From NCBI GenBank assembly GCA_036971615.1, contig JAYKKR010000012.1:1178001-1242000 (forward strand): a stretch of DNA of 64,000 nt, given 5' to 3'. Below the pieces are notes generated by a model. That model made no database searches and had not been told where the DNA came from. It worked only from the letters and a program-made list of their open reading frames with translations. The DNA comes from Amyloporia xantha (taxonomy: Eukaryota; Basidiomycota; Agaricomycetes; Polyporales; Adustoporiaceae). Each line of letters starts with the position of its first letter. Within the stretch, counting starts at the first letter, position 1. The position numbers and the translations under genes are program-made. This document shows, piece after piece, positions 44,294 through 55,532 of the stretch.

Positions 44294-47234
44294 TCACTGT
44301 GGATATTCGTAGAAGCCCTTGCCGCTTTTCTTCCCATACCAGCCTGCATCAACCATGCGCTCCAACAGGATGCTTGGGCGATACTTAGAGTCGCCAGTCC
44401 CGACATAGAGCGTTTGTTGAATGGCCAGACACGTGTCTAGGCCGATGCTACGGTGACGGATGGTGCACGGTACGTTCGGAGAGGCAGTGTCGGTCGGAAG
44501 CGACGAGTTTCATTGAGATAGGCGCGAAGAGGGTAGAGGGGACCGGACATTAGGATGGGAAGTCAGAAGCGCACGCAAAAGCGGTGCAGACGAGACTCAC
44601 AAGTCAGCTGAAGGGCGAGGTCAGCGCAGAGACTGTCAGCTTCAAGTTCGAGGCACAGCGAACGACAATAGGAAGCAAGACCTGCCTAATTGTAATGGCC
44701 CCATCGGGTGGTTCATCCCCAATTTCAAGGTCTTGTCGATGTCATCGCGCGTCGCAGTACCCTGTATCACGAATATTCACTCTGCTCCAGATGTGACGAG
44801 GCAGGCCAACACACCTTCTCAAGGCACATAATGGCCTGTGCAGGATATGAATTGCGCGGAACAATACAGTCCACGTCAGATGTGTAGTCCACGTCAGATG
44901 TGTAGTCCACGTCAGATGTGTAGTCCACATCAGATGGAAACATGCCAGAAAATCGTCGCACAAAGAGGCGCAGGGCAGGCAAGGTTTGATCGTATCCACC
45001 ACCAGGTCAGACACCTTACGCCAGTGGGACGGCTGCAGGCATGGCGTACCTCGTTGATGAATGGCATTAGTAACGCGTTTGAGACAAATCCTGGCACATC
45101 CTGCGATACCGTCACCTCTACAATTGACGCGCACCGTGAGGTAAACGCGAGATTCCGGATGAGAGTGGATCGCCGGGCAACGCACCCTTTCCGCATGCAA
45201 TAGCAAACGCTCGCGCGCGGTCGAGCGTCTCTTGCGACGTTTGAAGCGCGGAAATTAACTCGACCAGTTTCTGGTTTCGCGTTCAGTGATCACGGAGAAG
45301 AATACACCGGAGTGCAGAGTGGCCAGAGAAATACCACGGCGAGGCTGTGAGCAGGAAAATGCATGCCATGGGCAAGTACACACACCATGACCGGCACAGG
45401 ATTGAAGAAGTGGAGGCCTGCGGCAGCCAGTCAAATAGCCATACAATGCATATTTAACACAAGCATCACGCACCTACTACTCGCGCAGCACTCTTCTTCC
45501 CGTCCTCGTCTGCAGCGGAGCGTCCTTCAGGTACCGTCGCCGCAGCAATTTTGGTGATGCTGATTGAGGACGTATTGGACGCAAGAATAGCTGTAGGCGA
45601 CAGCTCAGCAGAAAGGCTGCGGAAGAGAGACTGCTTGAGAGATAGATTCTCGGAGACTGCCTACAACCAATGATCAGGTCATATTGTGTCATAGGAAATA
45701 GCCATGTGTAAATTAGAAGAAAGCCTTTTAAGGACCCACCGCAATGCGAGGGTTTGCGTAGGGTTTAAACACGCGTTAACCCGAGTCGTATGTGGGTATT
45801 ACCTGCGGATAACTGAGAGCTAGGACTCATGATCGTACCCGTGCAACTATAGCCGGGTTTATCTGCAGGTGAATATGGGAGGCGAGGAGTAGAGACCAAT
45901 CAAGAAGAGAATTCGTAAAGGGATCAAAGACCCTCCCGTGAGTCCTCCTCGACTTCGGACTGCTCAAACTGATGCTCTAGAAGTCTCATCATCGTCTCTT
46001 GTCTCTCTTAAAGACAAACAACCATACAGGAGCAGCCTGTATATGCACTTTCATGTCAAATGTCTGATACGGATAGACATGGGAGACATCTGTCACCCCC
46101 ATCCAGCCAGACCTGTCTCTCTTACTGATCCCAGACACCATAACAACAATAACAACAAAGCCCGGGTTTGACCCGTCCCAAACGTCGCCATACCTGTACC
46201 CGCCGTGTGTAACATGTGGACCACCTATAATCCGTACAGATCGCTCGCACAGGTCGAGTCACAGGCCAACCGATGCAGTCATAACCCGTGGCATACCTTA
46301 AGTCCGCGCCCTTGTCAGCGGTAGAGGCACACATATTTCGCGCCATGAAAACTGCTCCGGTGAGCTTTGTGTCATCTACCGTCCTGACAAGTGACTTGTA
46401 CAGAACATTTAGTATAGCCAGGCGTGATAGCGATTTAAGAATCGGACATGACCTCATGCTGCTGTCTGTCGCAGAAACCGTCGATGCTTCTCCGAGTCAT
46501 GTTTATGGCTCGACCAGACGGGTACGCTCCAGAACAGCACATGAGTCTGTGCAATTGGAGCGTATATCTGGTCAATATACGCACAGCCATGCAGTCAACG
46601 TCCCACCAGCGAACTCGATAGCCCATTATGAATGAAACGGGCTCGCCCGTCTCCTTCCATCATGCTTCGCACAGAACTGACCCGCCTCTACAGTCGGATG
46701 GAAGCGCACGGAGTATCCGATATATGACGGCATCCTCCAGCGGGTACAAGGCTGGAAGAGAGACCAAGTCCGTGCATGACGCAGTTGAACATAGCAAGAA
46801 TTTCTAAAGCGCACGCACAAACAACAGACTAACCCTCTCGCACAAAGGAAATAAACCACATCCCAACAAATATCAAAACATACCTCAATAGCCATGTCGA
46901 CATCTCTCATGCCACGTATGCCCTTCTCTTGGTCAATGACTTCCACGCGCTCCCGCGCCTCCGAGGCTTGCTCCGCAGTAATCTTCCCTTTGGCGACGTC
47001 CTTAGCAAGGAGCTTGTCCATGAGCTTCAGACCGCTTTGTATTTGAGCGGTCGAGCGGTCGTACAGCAGCACAGGTACACGCGCATGCAGCGCCGCGACG
47101 TACGTGATTCCTAGGCCTGCGGTCGCATTGGGCTCTGGTCAGGGTCCGGCTCAGGTGATGATGTGAACGCGATGCCTACCCATCTGACCTGCGCCGAGGA
47201 CGCCAATTGTACGTAAACCGTGCGCGACAGACAT
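44294..47234 (-). CDS. 3-hydroxyacyl-CoA / 3-hydroxybutyryl-CoA dehydrogenase, with one-base frameshift
   Basis: NAD-dependent oxidation of 3-hydroxyacyl-CoA in beta-oxidation. Ten exons (minus strand): 47234-47180, 47116-46884, 45660-45474, 45417-45386, 45271-45186, 45117-45050, 44835-44815, 44761-44686, 44607-44601, 44447-44294; about 305 aa, normal for the family. NAD motif [26 protein letters not shown], the catalytic-His block [48 protein letters not shown], and the end [18 protein letters not shown]. Three exons are tiny (32, 21 and 7 nt). The 7-nt exon needs a GC-AG intron before it. In exon 5, a run of four A (T at 45240-45243 on the plus strand) has one base too many: [10 protein letters not shown] is in one frame and [18 protein letters not shown] in the next. 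Either the allele is broken or this is a sequence error. Confidence 0.82.
44868..44937. repeat. 18-bp tandem repeat inside a dehydrogenase intron
   Basis: Three exact copies of agtccacgtcagatgtgt (44868-44921) and a fourth partial copy with one change (44922-44937). Lies in the intron between the 68-nt and 21-nt exons. Confidence 0.9.
45661..46883 (-). other. Unusually long intron of the dehydrogenase gene
   Basis: 1223 bp between exons 2 and 3, twenty times the usual intron length here. Splice sites are clean (gag|gtatgt and ttgtag|gca). Scattered acccg/cgggt motifs between about 45770 and 46300 and an (aac)n-like patch near 46140 hint at an inserted, decayed element, but I found no matched ends. 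Confidence 0.6.
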
Positions 47235-48115
47235 GCTGAGTCCGCGGGGTGGTCAAAGCTGCTCACAGGCCAGGTAGATTCGGTACTAGGTAGATGTTCG
47301 TAGCAAAGAATGCAGTGTACTGGTTGTGCTCAAATACGGGGGTAGCACTAAGCGGGCCGGCCAGTGCGCGGGGGTGGCTGAAGACGGAATCACATGTTTT
47401 ATTATAACCTCCGCCCATACGGACCCACACACTGGGCGCAAGTTTCCCTCCCAGCCGACGTCCCGTCTTAGTTGATCCCTTCTTCGATCTCGACTCTCAT
47501 GGAGGTGAACCACCTTCCCAGTTGTTACAGTTCGTTCATTTTTCTTCAGGAATAAAATTTTGATGTCGTGGGCTCATAAGTAACGGCAAGCCTGATTTCG
47601 AGTCATTCTCAGTAATCACCCTAACAGTTCCACTGGCATCGCCTCTTTCGCGACATTTCTCTCGTGTATAGAAGATGTTCAGAAATAATGAACTTGCGTG
47701 AGGACGCAACCTGTTACTACTGAATAATTTGTTGCTGTCGCAAGGAGTGACTCTGAATAGCCCAAGTTCTGTCCAAATTGAAGATGTGCGCAAGGATCAG
47801 CTGCCGTTCATGCTCGTCGAATTTCTCAAAGTCGGTTCAATAAACAGAGCGTCCGCACTGTAATGTGCAGGGAAATTTGTGACAACCCACGAATGAGAAG
47901 TGTGGCAGATGCAGTGCAACGCTGACGCGGTATGATGCGTAAGGAGAAATCAAATCCAATCAGCGGGGTATCATTCCATTAGATCAAAGTAAAGAGAGGC
48001 ATCTAAATAGCCAGGTGAACCATCTAGATCGCCACTAACCCATAAACCCTCTCCAGAATAAGAATAAGACCAGAGACATACAACTCGCCCAACAAGACGT
48101 CCAGCGATACCCTCG
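47235..48115. other. Intergenic, no gene seen
   Basis: About 880 bp upstream of the dehydrogenase and downstream of the first BTB gene. Only short uninformative frames. Confidence 0.4.
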
Positions 48116-48883
48116 TCACTGGTCGAGCACCCTCAAAGCCCCGCGCAGCTTGTCGTGGTCCACATTCCCTCTATTGAACCGTATATTGTACTGCCGCACC
48201 TCCGAGATGACCACCGCCTCGTCGACGCCCAGCAGCCGTCCCTCCTCGAGAGTGAGCGGCTCGTACCTGCTGCAGATCTTCACGTGGGCATCATACACCC
48301 AGCCGCTCAAGCGGTACCGGCGGGCGAGGAGGATCTGCTCGGCCAGTGGCGCATGCTCGGAGAGCCGCGCGACGACGAGAGCCTGGATGTCCTCGAACTG
48401 CCACTTCACCGAGAGTTCGAGGACTGAGGTCCACTCCTCTGTTGTTTGGAGGTCAGGCTGGCAGACGCTTCTGCTCGTCGTGTGATCGGCGGGAGTGGTT
48501 TAATAGTGAGATGCAACCGTACCTTGGGTAAAAGACGGTGAGGAAGCGAGCAAAGTCGATGCTCGAGGTGCCTCCCAGGTAGATCGGCCGCTCCTCGGTT
48601 GTGCCCTCGAAATCCTCGCCGACGGGGGAGGGCAACGAGAACATGTCCTCGAAGACTTTGGACCCATGTAGGAAGAAATAGCGGTGTACCTTAAACAGGG
48701 TGCTCTCTACCTGATTCAATACACGAATGACCATCACTTTTGAGATCTTCGTCGTGTGACTCTACAATATGGTAGACGTACCAAGAACAACACATTGCCA
48801 TCCGACAGATAGAATCGCTCATGTCTGCTCCTTCTCGCTGGCTCCGACGTCGATGAGTCGAAATATGAGGTACGCCCTGTCAT
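48116..48883 (-). CDS. BTB/POZ domain protein 1
   Basis: Three exons: 48883-48782, 48710-48523, 48470-48116; 214 aa. The opening (ERFYLSDGNVLFL, then VESTLFKVHRYFFLHGSKVF, EDMFSLPSP) is the BTB dimerisation fold as found in the large agaricomycete BTB family. It is followed by YLGGTSSIDFARFLTVFYPR and a helical C-terminal part (EEWTSVLELSVKWQFEDIQ, EPLTLEEGRLLGVDEAVVIS). These short proteins lack kelch or MATH partners; ligand and cellular role are unknown. The in-frame ATG at 48883 gives MTGRTSYFDSS before the domain. Intron positions match those of the genes at 52245 and 54498, so the three are paralogues. Confidence 0.82.
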
Positions 48884-49816
48884 TGTCTGGAGGAGAGATG
48901 TGGTCTCCTATCGACGCTCTCACTCTGCTGTCTGGTACGACCCGAAAACGGCGCCAACTTCGTTTTCATGATGCGTATGGTACCCAAGTAGTACCCGCGC
49001 AGTCGACCCGGATACCAATTCAGCTCAGTGATGTGCGGCTCGACAAACACTGTAGATGTATATACAAGACCGGTACCGCAGTCCTAGTGAATCTCACCGA
49101 GGCGGTAGCACTGCCGCAGTAGTGGGATCACGGAGGTAACGAGTGACGATATGTGACAGTACGGTGACAACCAGTACTGACAAGAGTCACAAGACGCGTT
49201 TCCCTTTCCTCATGCACCCACTTAATTTCATGGACTCATATTCTCACTGTGCTGCATGACTTGGACCAAAAGGAATGCTATCAGTACGATTTTCTGTTTG
49301 GACTTATCCCTCGGCGAACGGCATGACATTCCCTGCAACTACTATACGTGCAATGACAGTACAGTCGACGTCTAGAAGAATGACTTGAGACCGCCAACTT
49401 GGTCGGCGTAATATTTGCCTGCCCGCCAACTGTACCTGCTTTGTTGCCCAAGGAACCAAGAACCAGAAAGATGGGTTCATTTCTTATGCATTAATTCTGT
49501 CTTGCAGGGGAACCGTTGTAAGCATCGATAAGCTCAAGGGACAATGGATGTGCGTTATGGTAATTCCTTGCCCCTCTCCATCCTAAGACTGATACTCCTA
49601 TCGGAACCTCTGGGCACGAGACTGACAAAAATAGAAAAGTGGATTTGAACCTGAGGTTTTCCTTCTTCGTCACGGGCCGTACAAATCGGGGTGATATACT
49701 GACGCCAGCCGCACTTGCCCCGCACAACGTCATACATCCACTGCCATGTCCCTTCAGACAAATCATCGTCCACTCACGCTCTCAGCCACCGACGGTATAC
49801 GCAGCTAACCGCAGCC
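48884..49816. other. Divergent intergenic region
   Basis: About 930 bp between BTB gene 1 and the carrier gene. No domain-bearing ORF or repeat seen. Confidence 0.4.
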
Positions 49817-50989
49817 ATGTCTTCCTCCTTGCCCCCACTCGTCCAAGCATGCTCAGGTGCACTTGCCAGTGCATCTGCCAATGCAATTTCTTACCCTCTC
49901 GATCTCGTTGCGATCAAGGTCCAGACGACGAAGAACCCTCGCTTACGCGGTACGTCGCATTATCCTCACGCACCACTACCAGCTCATGTATTGCCTGCTC
50001 CAGATCTGCGAGGCGCAATCCACATCCTGCGGCATATCCTCCGGAAGCAGGGACTTCCTGGTTTGTATGATGGGCTGGCTACCGACACTGCGTCGACGGT
50101 ACTCTCTAAGTGAGTCCGCACATTTGACTGTCAAACTGACGCTTACCTCTGTAGTTTCCTGTACTTCTATTGCTATACCGTCCTGCACGCCCTCGCAGCC
50201 CGACGCAGAGCCCACGTGCCCCACGTGCCCTTTCACAAAGCACTGCGTCAGGCCCTGACATTGAGCACGAGCCCCATACTGCTCGGCGTGCCTACTGAGC
50301 TCGCCGTCGGCTTCATAGCTGGCGTGGCGAGTCGTGCAATCTCAACGCCCCTCGGAGTCCTCACCGTGCGCCTACAGAGCGGCGAGGATGACACTGATGA
50401 GACAGGCGACGAGGCTGAAGCGGGTGATGCAGACAAGCAAAGTAAGGCGAAGAGAATGCGTGACGGGCTCATGGCCGTCATCAGAGACATCTACACCGAA
50501 CAGGGCATCCGCGGATTCTGGGCAGGTCAGTACCCATTTCCTCTCTTCCTCACTCCCGCTGATCCCGCGCACATAGGCTTTGCACCGACACTCCCGCTCG
50601 CGCTGACCCCGGCACTGACGCTCCTCTTCTTCCAGCAACTCCACCGTGCACGCGTCCCGCCGCTCCCTCCCTCCGCACGTGCGTTCCTCGAGGGTGCCTG
50701 CGCGAACGCCGCGGCGCTCGCGTTGCTCTACCCGCTCGTGCTCGCGAAGGCACGCGCGCAAGCGGGGCGTGGCGCAATGATGGGGGAAGGCGGGTTGGGG
50801 CGGCTGTATGACGGTGTGGGGGCGCAGCTTGTGAAGGGTTTTGTGAGCCAGGGCGTCACGATGATGGTGAAGCAGCGGTGAGTCATTTTGTGTGGGCTCG
50901 GATCAGGTTGGTCGGGCCTCGGGCTGATCGGTGTTGACAGGATCGAGCAGGCGGTCGTGCGGATGTGGATGCGGGCGCAGGCGCGGTAG
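49817..50989 (+). CDS. Mitochondrial-carrier-family protein, peroxisomal Ant1-like
   Basis: Solute carrier, probably the peroxisomal adenine nucleotide transporter that feeds ATP to acyl-CoA activation. Five exons: 49817-49949, 50004-50109, 50155-50525, 50577-50877, 50941-50989; 319 aa. Three carrier repeats are marked by YPLDLVAIKVQ, TPLGVLTVRLQ and YPLVLAKARAQ. The first is canonical, the second has Gly in place of the acidic residue, and the third form with LAK is what I recall of the peroxisomal Ant1/PMP34 branch. LYDGLATDTASTVLSNFLYFY is also typical. The first intron is 54 nt and in frame, so it can be misread as coding. An acidic loop (DDTDETGDEAEAGDADK) separates repeat two from the next helix. 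Confidence 0.75.
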
Positions 50990-52244
50990 ATGCGTGTGGT
51001 CTCTGATGAGGGGGCGGAATAGGTGTACCGCACCTGGCGTGGTCTGGGTGTGAGTTCACGGTTGAGAAGCATTGGGGTGGTAGTTGCTCCTGTATTGGTT
51101 GTATCGGTACGTTCTTTTCCCAATGTTAATGCTATCCTGATTCTACGTAACAATTGTGGATCGATCGACGACGTGAAATGCCAATTGCGTGGGCTTTGCC
51201 CCCTTGCGAGCTAGAACTTGACATCGACCAGCGTGGCGGGAAGGCTATCAGTATTCAAATCCCAAAGTAAGGCGGTTTGGTGAAGTGTCGCGCCTCGGGA
51301 CGCGTCGGTCACGTGGGCCGTGTATATTCGAGCATCATTTTACCAATGAGGACGAGGACCTGTAATGTTTCGTTGCGGATCCTTAGCGAGGTTCTAATTC
51401 GTACTTGAATGCGTTCGGTAGTGTGCCATTCATGTGCTTTATTCGGATACGGCTCGTCTCGCTAATATTGTCAATCAGAGCTAACCTTGCGTCGTGCAGA
51501 CGAGTGGACTCGAACGCGGATGTCTGAGAGCTCTTTGCACGCTTATCATGTAGCACGCAAAACGCGAAAGCTGAAACGCGCATGACAGAGATAGAGGGGC
51601 GACGAGTTCAGTGGTAATGGGATTGCACTATCCAAGAGCTCTATTGAAGATTTCGTTAGTGGGATGGAGGTCTCGTTAGTGGGATTAAGAACTTGTTAGT
51701 AGGGTTAAACACCTCGTGAGTGGGACTAAGGACGTCTCGCCCACCGACACCTCGGCGGTCACGGGCAGATAAGACAGTCGTTGTTCAATTTAGAGTATGG
51801 TACTGTTACTATTACTGTACATGGATGAATTTTTGGAGGATGCTCATTTGGCAATTCTCCGCTCCCGTGCCCGGCGTGCCATCCCACTAACAATCTTGAG
51901 ATTCAGACGCACCCCACTATCGGACCGCCATCCTACTATCCTGTCGTACTTCTACCATCTCCAAAAAAATAGCACCCTGTGTTAGAGTAGACGCTCACGC
52001 GCAGGGCTATGCACGGCTGCTATGCTTATGGAACCAGTCCAACTCAGACGGTCTTGCTTCTGACCTCGCGTTTGAACACGCTTTCTCACAGAATCTTGCA
52101 GCTTTTTTTACATGGAGGGTTAGCACATAGCCAAGGGTGTTAGATATCATAGTAATAGAAATTTGGTCAAGTTGTTTCAGTTATACAGGCAGGTACCCGA
52201 ACACTTGTCCTGTCTGAAGTGATGTCCAATATTAGTATCTCAGA
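50990..52244. other. Intergenic region with degenerate repeat arrays
   Basis: 1.25 kb between the carrier gene and BTB gene 2. No gene found. Holds the 20-bp array at 51651-51730, a related inverted stretch at 51881-51946, and a segment (about 51420-51510) resembling one at 54060-54130. Confidence 0.5.
51651..51730. repeat. Degenerate 20-bp tandem repeat, four units
   Basis: Units start tttcgttagtggga (51651), tctcgttagtggga (51671), acttgttagtaggg (51691) and acctcgtgagtggg (51711). A core resembling the reverse complement (atcccactaacaatc) appears at 51881 and in weaker form to 51946, making a loose inverted pair. Confidence 0.6.
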
Positions 52245-53060
52245 TCAAAGTGGTACTGACATCCTCCGAAACGGAAAACAAATGTCCTCGATGATCTCAA
52301 TATTCTTCTCTTGGTGGCTTCCCTGCTTCCGCAGCTCCAGTAGTGACTGCTTAACTATGTTCTCAGTGAATTTGCTCTTCATGGAATCTCTTCCTTCGCG
52401 AAGCTGCGCGACGAAGGCGGACATGTCTGGTCCTAGGCGTTCCACCTCCCATGCGGCCAATGGGGTCCTTCGTGTGCAAATGTCGAAGCAAGCTAAAACT
52501 AGCACGTCTGCGAAGTCATATTGCCATGCAAGAGCAATCTGTTCTACCAACGGGGCTTTGACTTGACGCAGTCGAGAACCAATGGCCTCGCATATGTCCT
52601 CAAAATGCCATCGCGAAGCAAGTTTGAGTGCAGATGCACACTGATCTATGGTCCCCAGATCGTGGATACGGATATTCCTAAGGACAAATTAGAGAGCGGA
52701 CATGGCTCTAAGATGTGTGGCGCTACCTGGGGTAGAGAATGGCAAGAAATCGCTCAAAATCGACACATTCAGTGCCTTCCAAGTAAATGGGGTTGTCATC
52801 GGACAACCCTTGCGCTCCTTGGTCCCCAGGGGGCATGGAGAACATGTCCCGGAAGGTCTCTGAATCGCGTTGGAAGAAGTAGCGATGAACGTTGAATAAG
52901 GTGTTCTCAACCTATGTTCCGATAAGATTGAAGATTAGTTGTTGCGCTATGACTGGGACGAAATCCTCCAGAAACGCACGAGAAATACGACATTGCCATC
53001 GTCGAAGTAGAAACGCGGGTGCCTCTTCCGCTCTACATCCTTCGACGGATCGTTCTGCAT
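52245..53060 (-). CDS. BTB/POZ domain protein 2
   Basis: Three exons: 53060-52980, 52911-52727, 52677-52245; 232 aa. Starts MQNDPSKDVERKRHPRFYF, continues DDGNVVFL, VENTLFNVHRYFFQRDSETF, RDMFSMPPG, and YLEGTECVDFERFLAILYPR, the same layout and intron phases as BTB protein 1. The C-terminal half (LKLASRWHFEDICEAIGSRL and a charged tail) diverges from its paralogues and lacks the EGRxLG motif seen in the others. Role unknown; intact reading frame. Confidence 0.8.
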
Positions 53061-54497
53061 CTTTCTTAAGCTAGATCAAGGAAGATCGGCGATGTGCTTT
53101 GCGGAATAAAGGGTTGTGGCTGCGACTCACTGACTATACAACCTTATACAACACGAGCGAGAAAGTGGAGGATGTGAATGTGTAGGAGGCAATACAAACA
53201 CTGGAACGTTTGAGTTTGACGCTTGCTTGGCCAAATAAACCGGATATCGACGCCCACGACCCACGACATCGACTCGCCGTCGCCCATTCATACTCCCAAT
53301 GGCGTCAGGCCCTATCTGGCAGCACTCAACCGCCTCCAATTGTGAGCCTGAGCTATGTGACATTGGGCCCTACTATTAACCCGGTGTAAGAAACATGGAT
53401 GCACTGTCTTACGTGTCTATATAAATCATGCTTTTTACGTGTCATTGTAAAAACACTGGCCCCATGTGTTCAATCGAACAACGTCATTCATTCAAGATAC
53501 AGGCCCAGGGTGCCTCTGGTGAAGCATTGGCTCTATATGCCTATACAGTCATCAACCGGTCCTTGATACACTGCGGCCACTAGGGCCACTCCTTGAGACA
53601 AACACGCTTAACACCCTCTCTGGGAAAGTTCGGTCTTGGGCTTTTTGTTCAGCACTCACAGAAATATATATCAAAGTATTCACTAAATTATGAAGGAGAT
53701 TTAGATGGCCAGAGTCAATTCTCGTTCGCAGAGGTCCTCGTCACCATTTCTTACCCGGATTCGGGTAATGCCGACGAATGTGATCTTCACGATAGGGTCT
53801 GGGAAGTAACTCACCCTTAATATCCTCTGATGCACACTTGGAGCATACCTTCATGTAATGTAAGGCGTCTTTAGACCTTCAGAGCGGGCCTCCACAGCCC
53901 TTTCAGGCGGGGAAAAACACGCGAGGTATGTTTAAACTGTGTCAATTTTTCACCGAGCGCCGCCATATTTCGGACAGGAAACATAGGTATACGCTTGCAT
54001 TGTTCTGCTGCGCAATGCGTATGTAGCTATCATCCGTACTTCGGTGCGGCGCGTGGTATACCATTCATGCGCTTTCTCTAGGTATTGCCTCGCTGAAATT
54101 CCCCGCCTTGCGTCGTGCAGACGAGAGCAGACAACATTCAAACACGTTCAATGGCTCCCCCTACACAGTGAAGTTACACTTGTACATCATGCAAAAGGCG
54201 CGAAAAGAAGAAGTACGTAAATTGGAAAATGAAAGGTAAAATGCGACAATCGTTTCATCACAATGCGATCTAGCCTTAGTCCTTTGTCCACTAATTCAAT
54301 GGTCTTACAGCACCGCTTGTGTTACTGTTATGCATTCCAAGGGCCGAGGCTGCAACGAGCACTATTTAAGGCAGTCTGTTGGCCAGTGAGGCTAGATCGC
54401 CTGTTAATTATAATCACCCAGTTGCTCTCGTCTACTTACCTGCCACTTTCTAGGCTGATCCTGGACGTACGCTTTCCACCCTTCACACACAGGCTGG
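53061..54497. other. Divergent intergenic region between two BTB genes
   Basis: 1.4 kb. A minus-strand open stretch at 53950-54141 contains RLHDAR and shares a 20-nt block with 51485-51504; it is too short and isolated to call. No other feature seen. Confidence 0.4.
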
Positions 54498-55382
54498 ATG
54501 CAACCCGAAACGCCGATGCCGAAGGGCTCACCTCGTAAGAGGCATTCGCAATACTACTTCGAGGATGGCAACATAAAATTTGTGGTGAGTGATCGTGATC
54601 GCGCACCGTCATCTATGTACTGATTTCCCCCCATTTTTACCATGCATAAACATAGATCGAAAACACGATTTACAACGTGCATCGCTTCCTGTTGCGCAAC
54701 AACTCCAACGTCTTCTGGAACATGATCCGGGCTACTGCTCCGGGCGACGCCACAGGACAAGGCCAAGTCCAGTCTGATGTGGATGTCACAGAACTCAATA
54801 CTATCAAGCGCGTCGATTGGGACAGATTTCTAGCTACTCTGCACCCGAGGTGCGGATCCACTCATCTCACAAGTTGCCTTCACTGACATCTTGTGATATC
54901 CCACTATCGCTTACCACCGACAGGCGCCTCTGGAAACACGACCTACAAACCGCCGAAGAATGGAAATCCGTCCTCGAGCTCGCGCTGACATTGCGCTCTG
55001 ACGTGATACGCGACATCGCCATCGAGCGGCTGTGCGAAGTTGCGCCCGTCGTCGACCAGATCCTTCTCGCGCGCGAACACAGCTTGCCGGGGTTTCTTCT
55101 CCAGGCCCGCATCAAGATCTGCGAGAGGATCGAAGCGCTCTCGCTGGATGAGGCCCGCCAGCTCGGTGTTGACGAGACTGCCCTCATCTCGGAGGTACGG
55201 CAGAACACATATGGAGCGTCGATATTCCTACTCGTGGACAGTTTGATGCAGCGAAGATCGAGATCCTCAAGCTAGCGTATAAGAAGCTAGAGAAAGACGG
55301 TACGGTGGTCATCTGGGGACCTACTTCGGCGAATATGTTCAACCAGGCTGTTATAACGCAGAGGATTGCAGCGTCGGAGTAA
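54498..55382 (+). CDS. BTB/POZ domain protein 3
   Basis: Four exons: 54498-54584, 54656-54849, 54924-55194, 55242-55382; 230 aa. Opening MQPETPMPKGSPRKRHSQYY, then FEDGNIKFV, IENTIYNVHRFLLRNNSNVF, DWDRFLATLHPR, EEWKSVLELALTLRSDVIRD and EALSLDEARQLGVDETALIS. An extra intron after SEV joins to FDAAKIEILKLAYKKLEKDG and the end IAASE. The first three exon boundaries match the other two BTB genes. A transposon-like element begins 31 bp after the stop codon, so the natural 3' end of the transcript is probably displaced. Confidence 0.82.
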
Positions 55383-55404
55383 ATGGGGCTTTTCCCTGAC
55401 AGGC

Positions 55405-55413
55405 AGTTTGAGA
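55405..55413. repeat. Left target-site duplication of the long-TIR element
   Basis: agtttgaga, repeated at 60743-60751. Confidence 0.8.
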
Positions 55414-55524
55414 TAGTCTCGGACCAGACCCCCACGGCCACCCTAAAAGGGAACCCGTCCGTGAGGGTCTGGTCCACTTCCAGCCACTTTAGAGGGGTTA
55501 TGCGTCTCCCCTAAGCGCTCGCTC

Positions 55525-55532
55525 GCGACGCG
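55525..55532. repeat. Left target-site duplication of the hAT element
   Basis: gcgacgcg, repeated at 59923-59930. Falls inside the left TIR of the outer element. Confidence 0.88.

Noticed and set aside
44868..44937. CRISPR-like array
   Set aside because: Repeats are directly adjacent without spacers, in a eukaryotic intron; a minisatellite.
49950..50003. In-frame stretch in the carrier gene read as 18 extra residues
   Set aside because: It begins gtacgt and ends ctccag, and removing it gives the expected carrier spacing.
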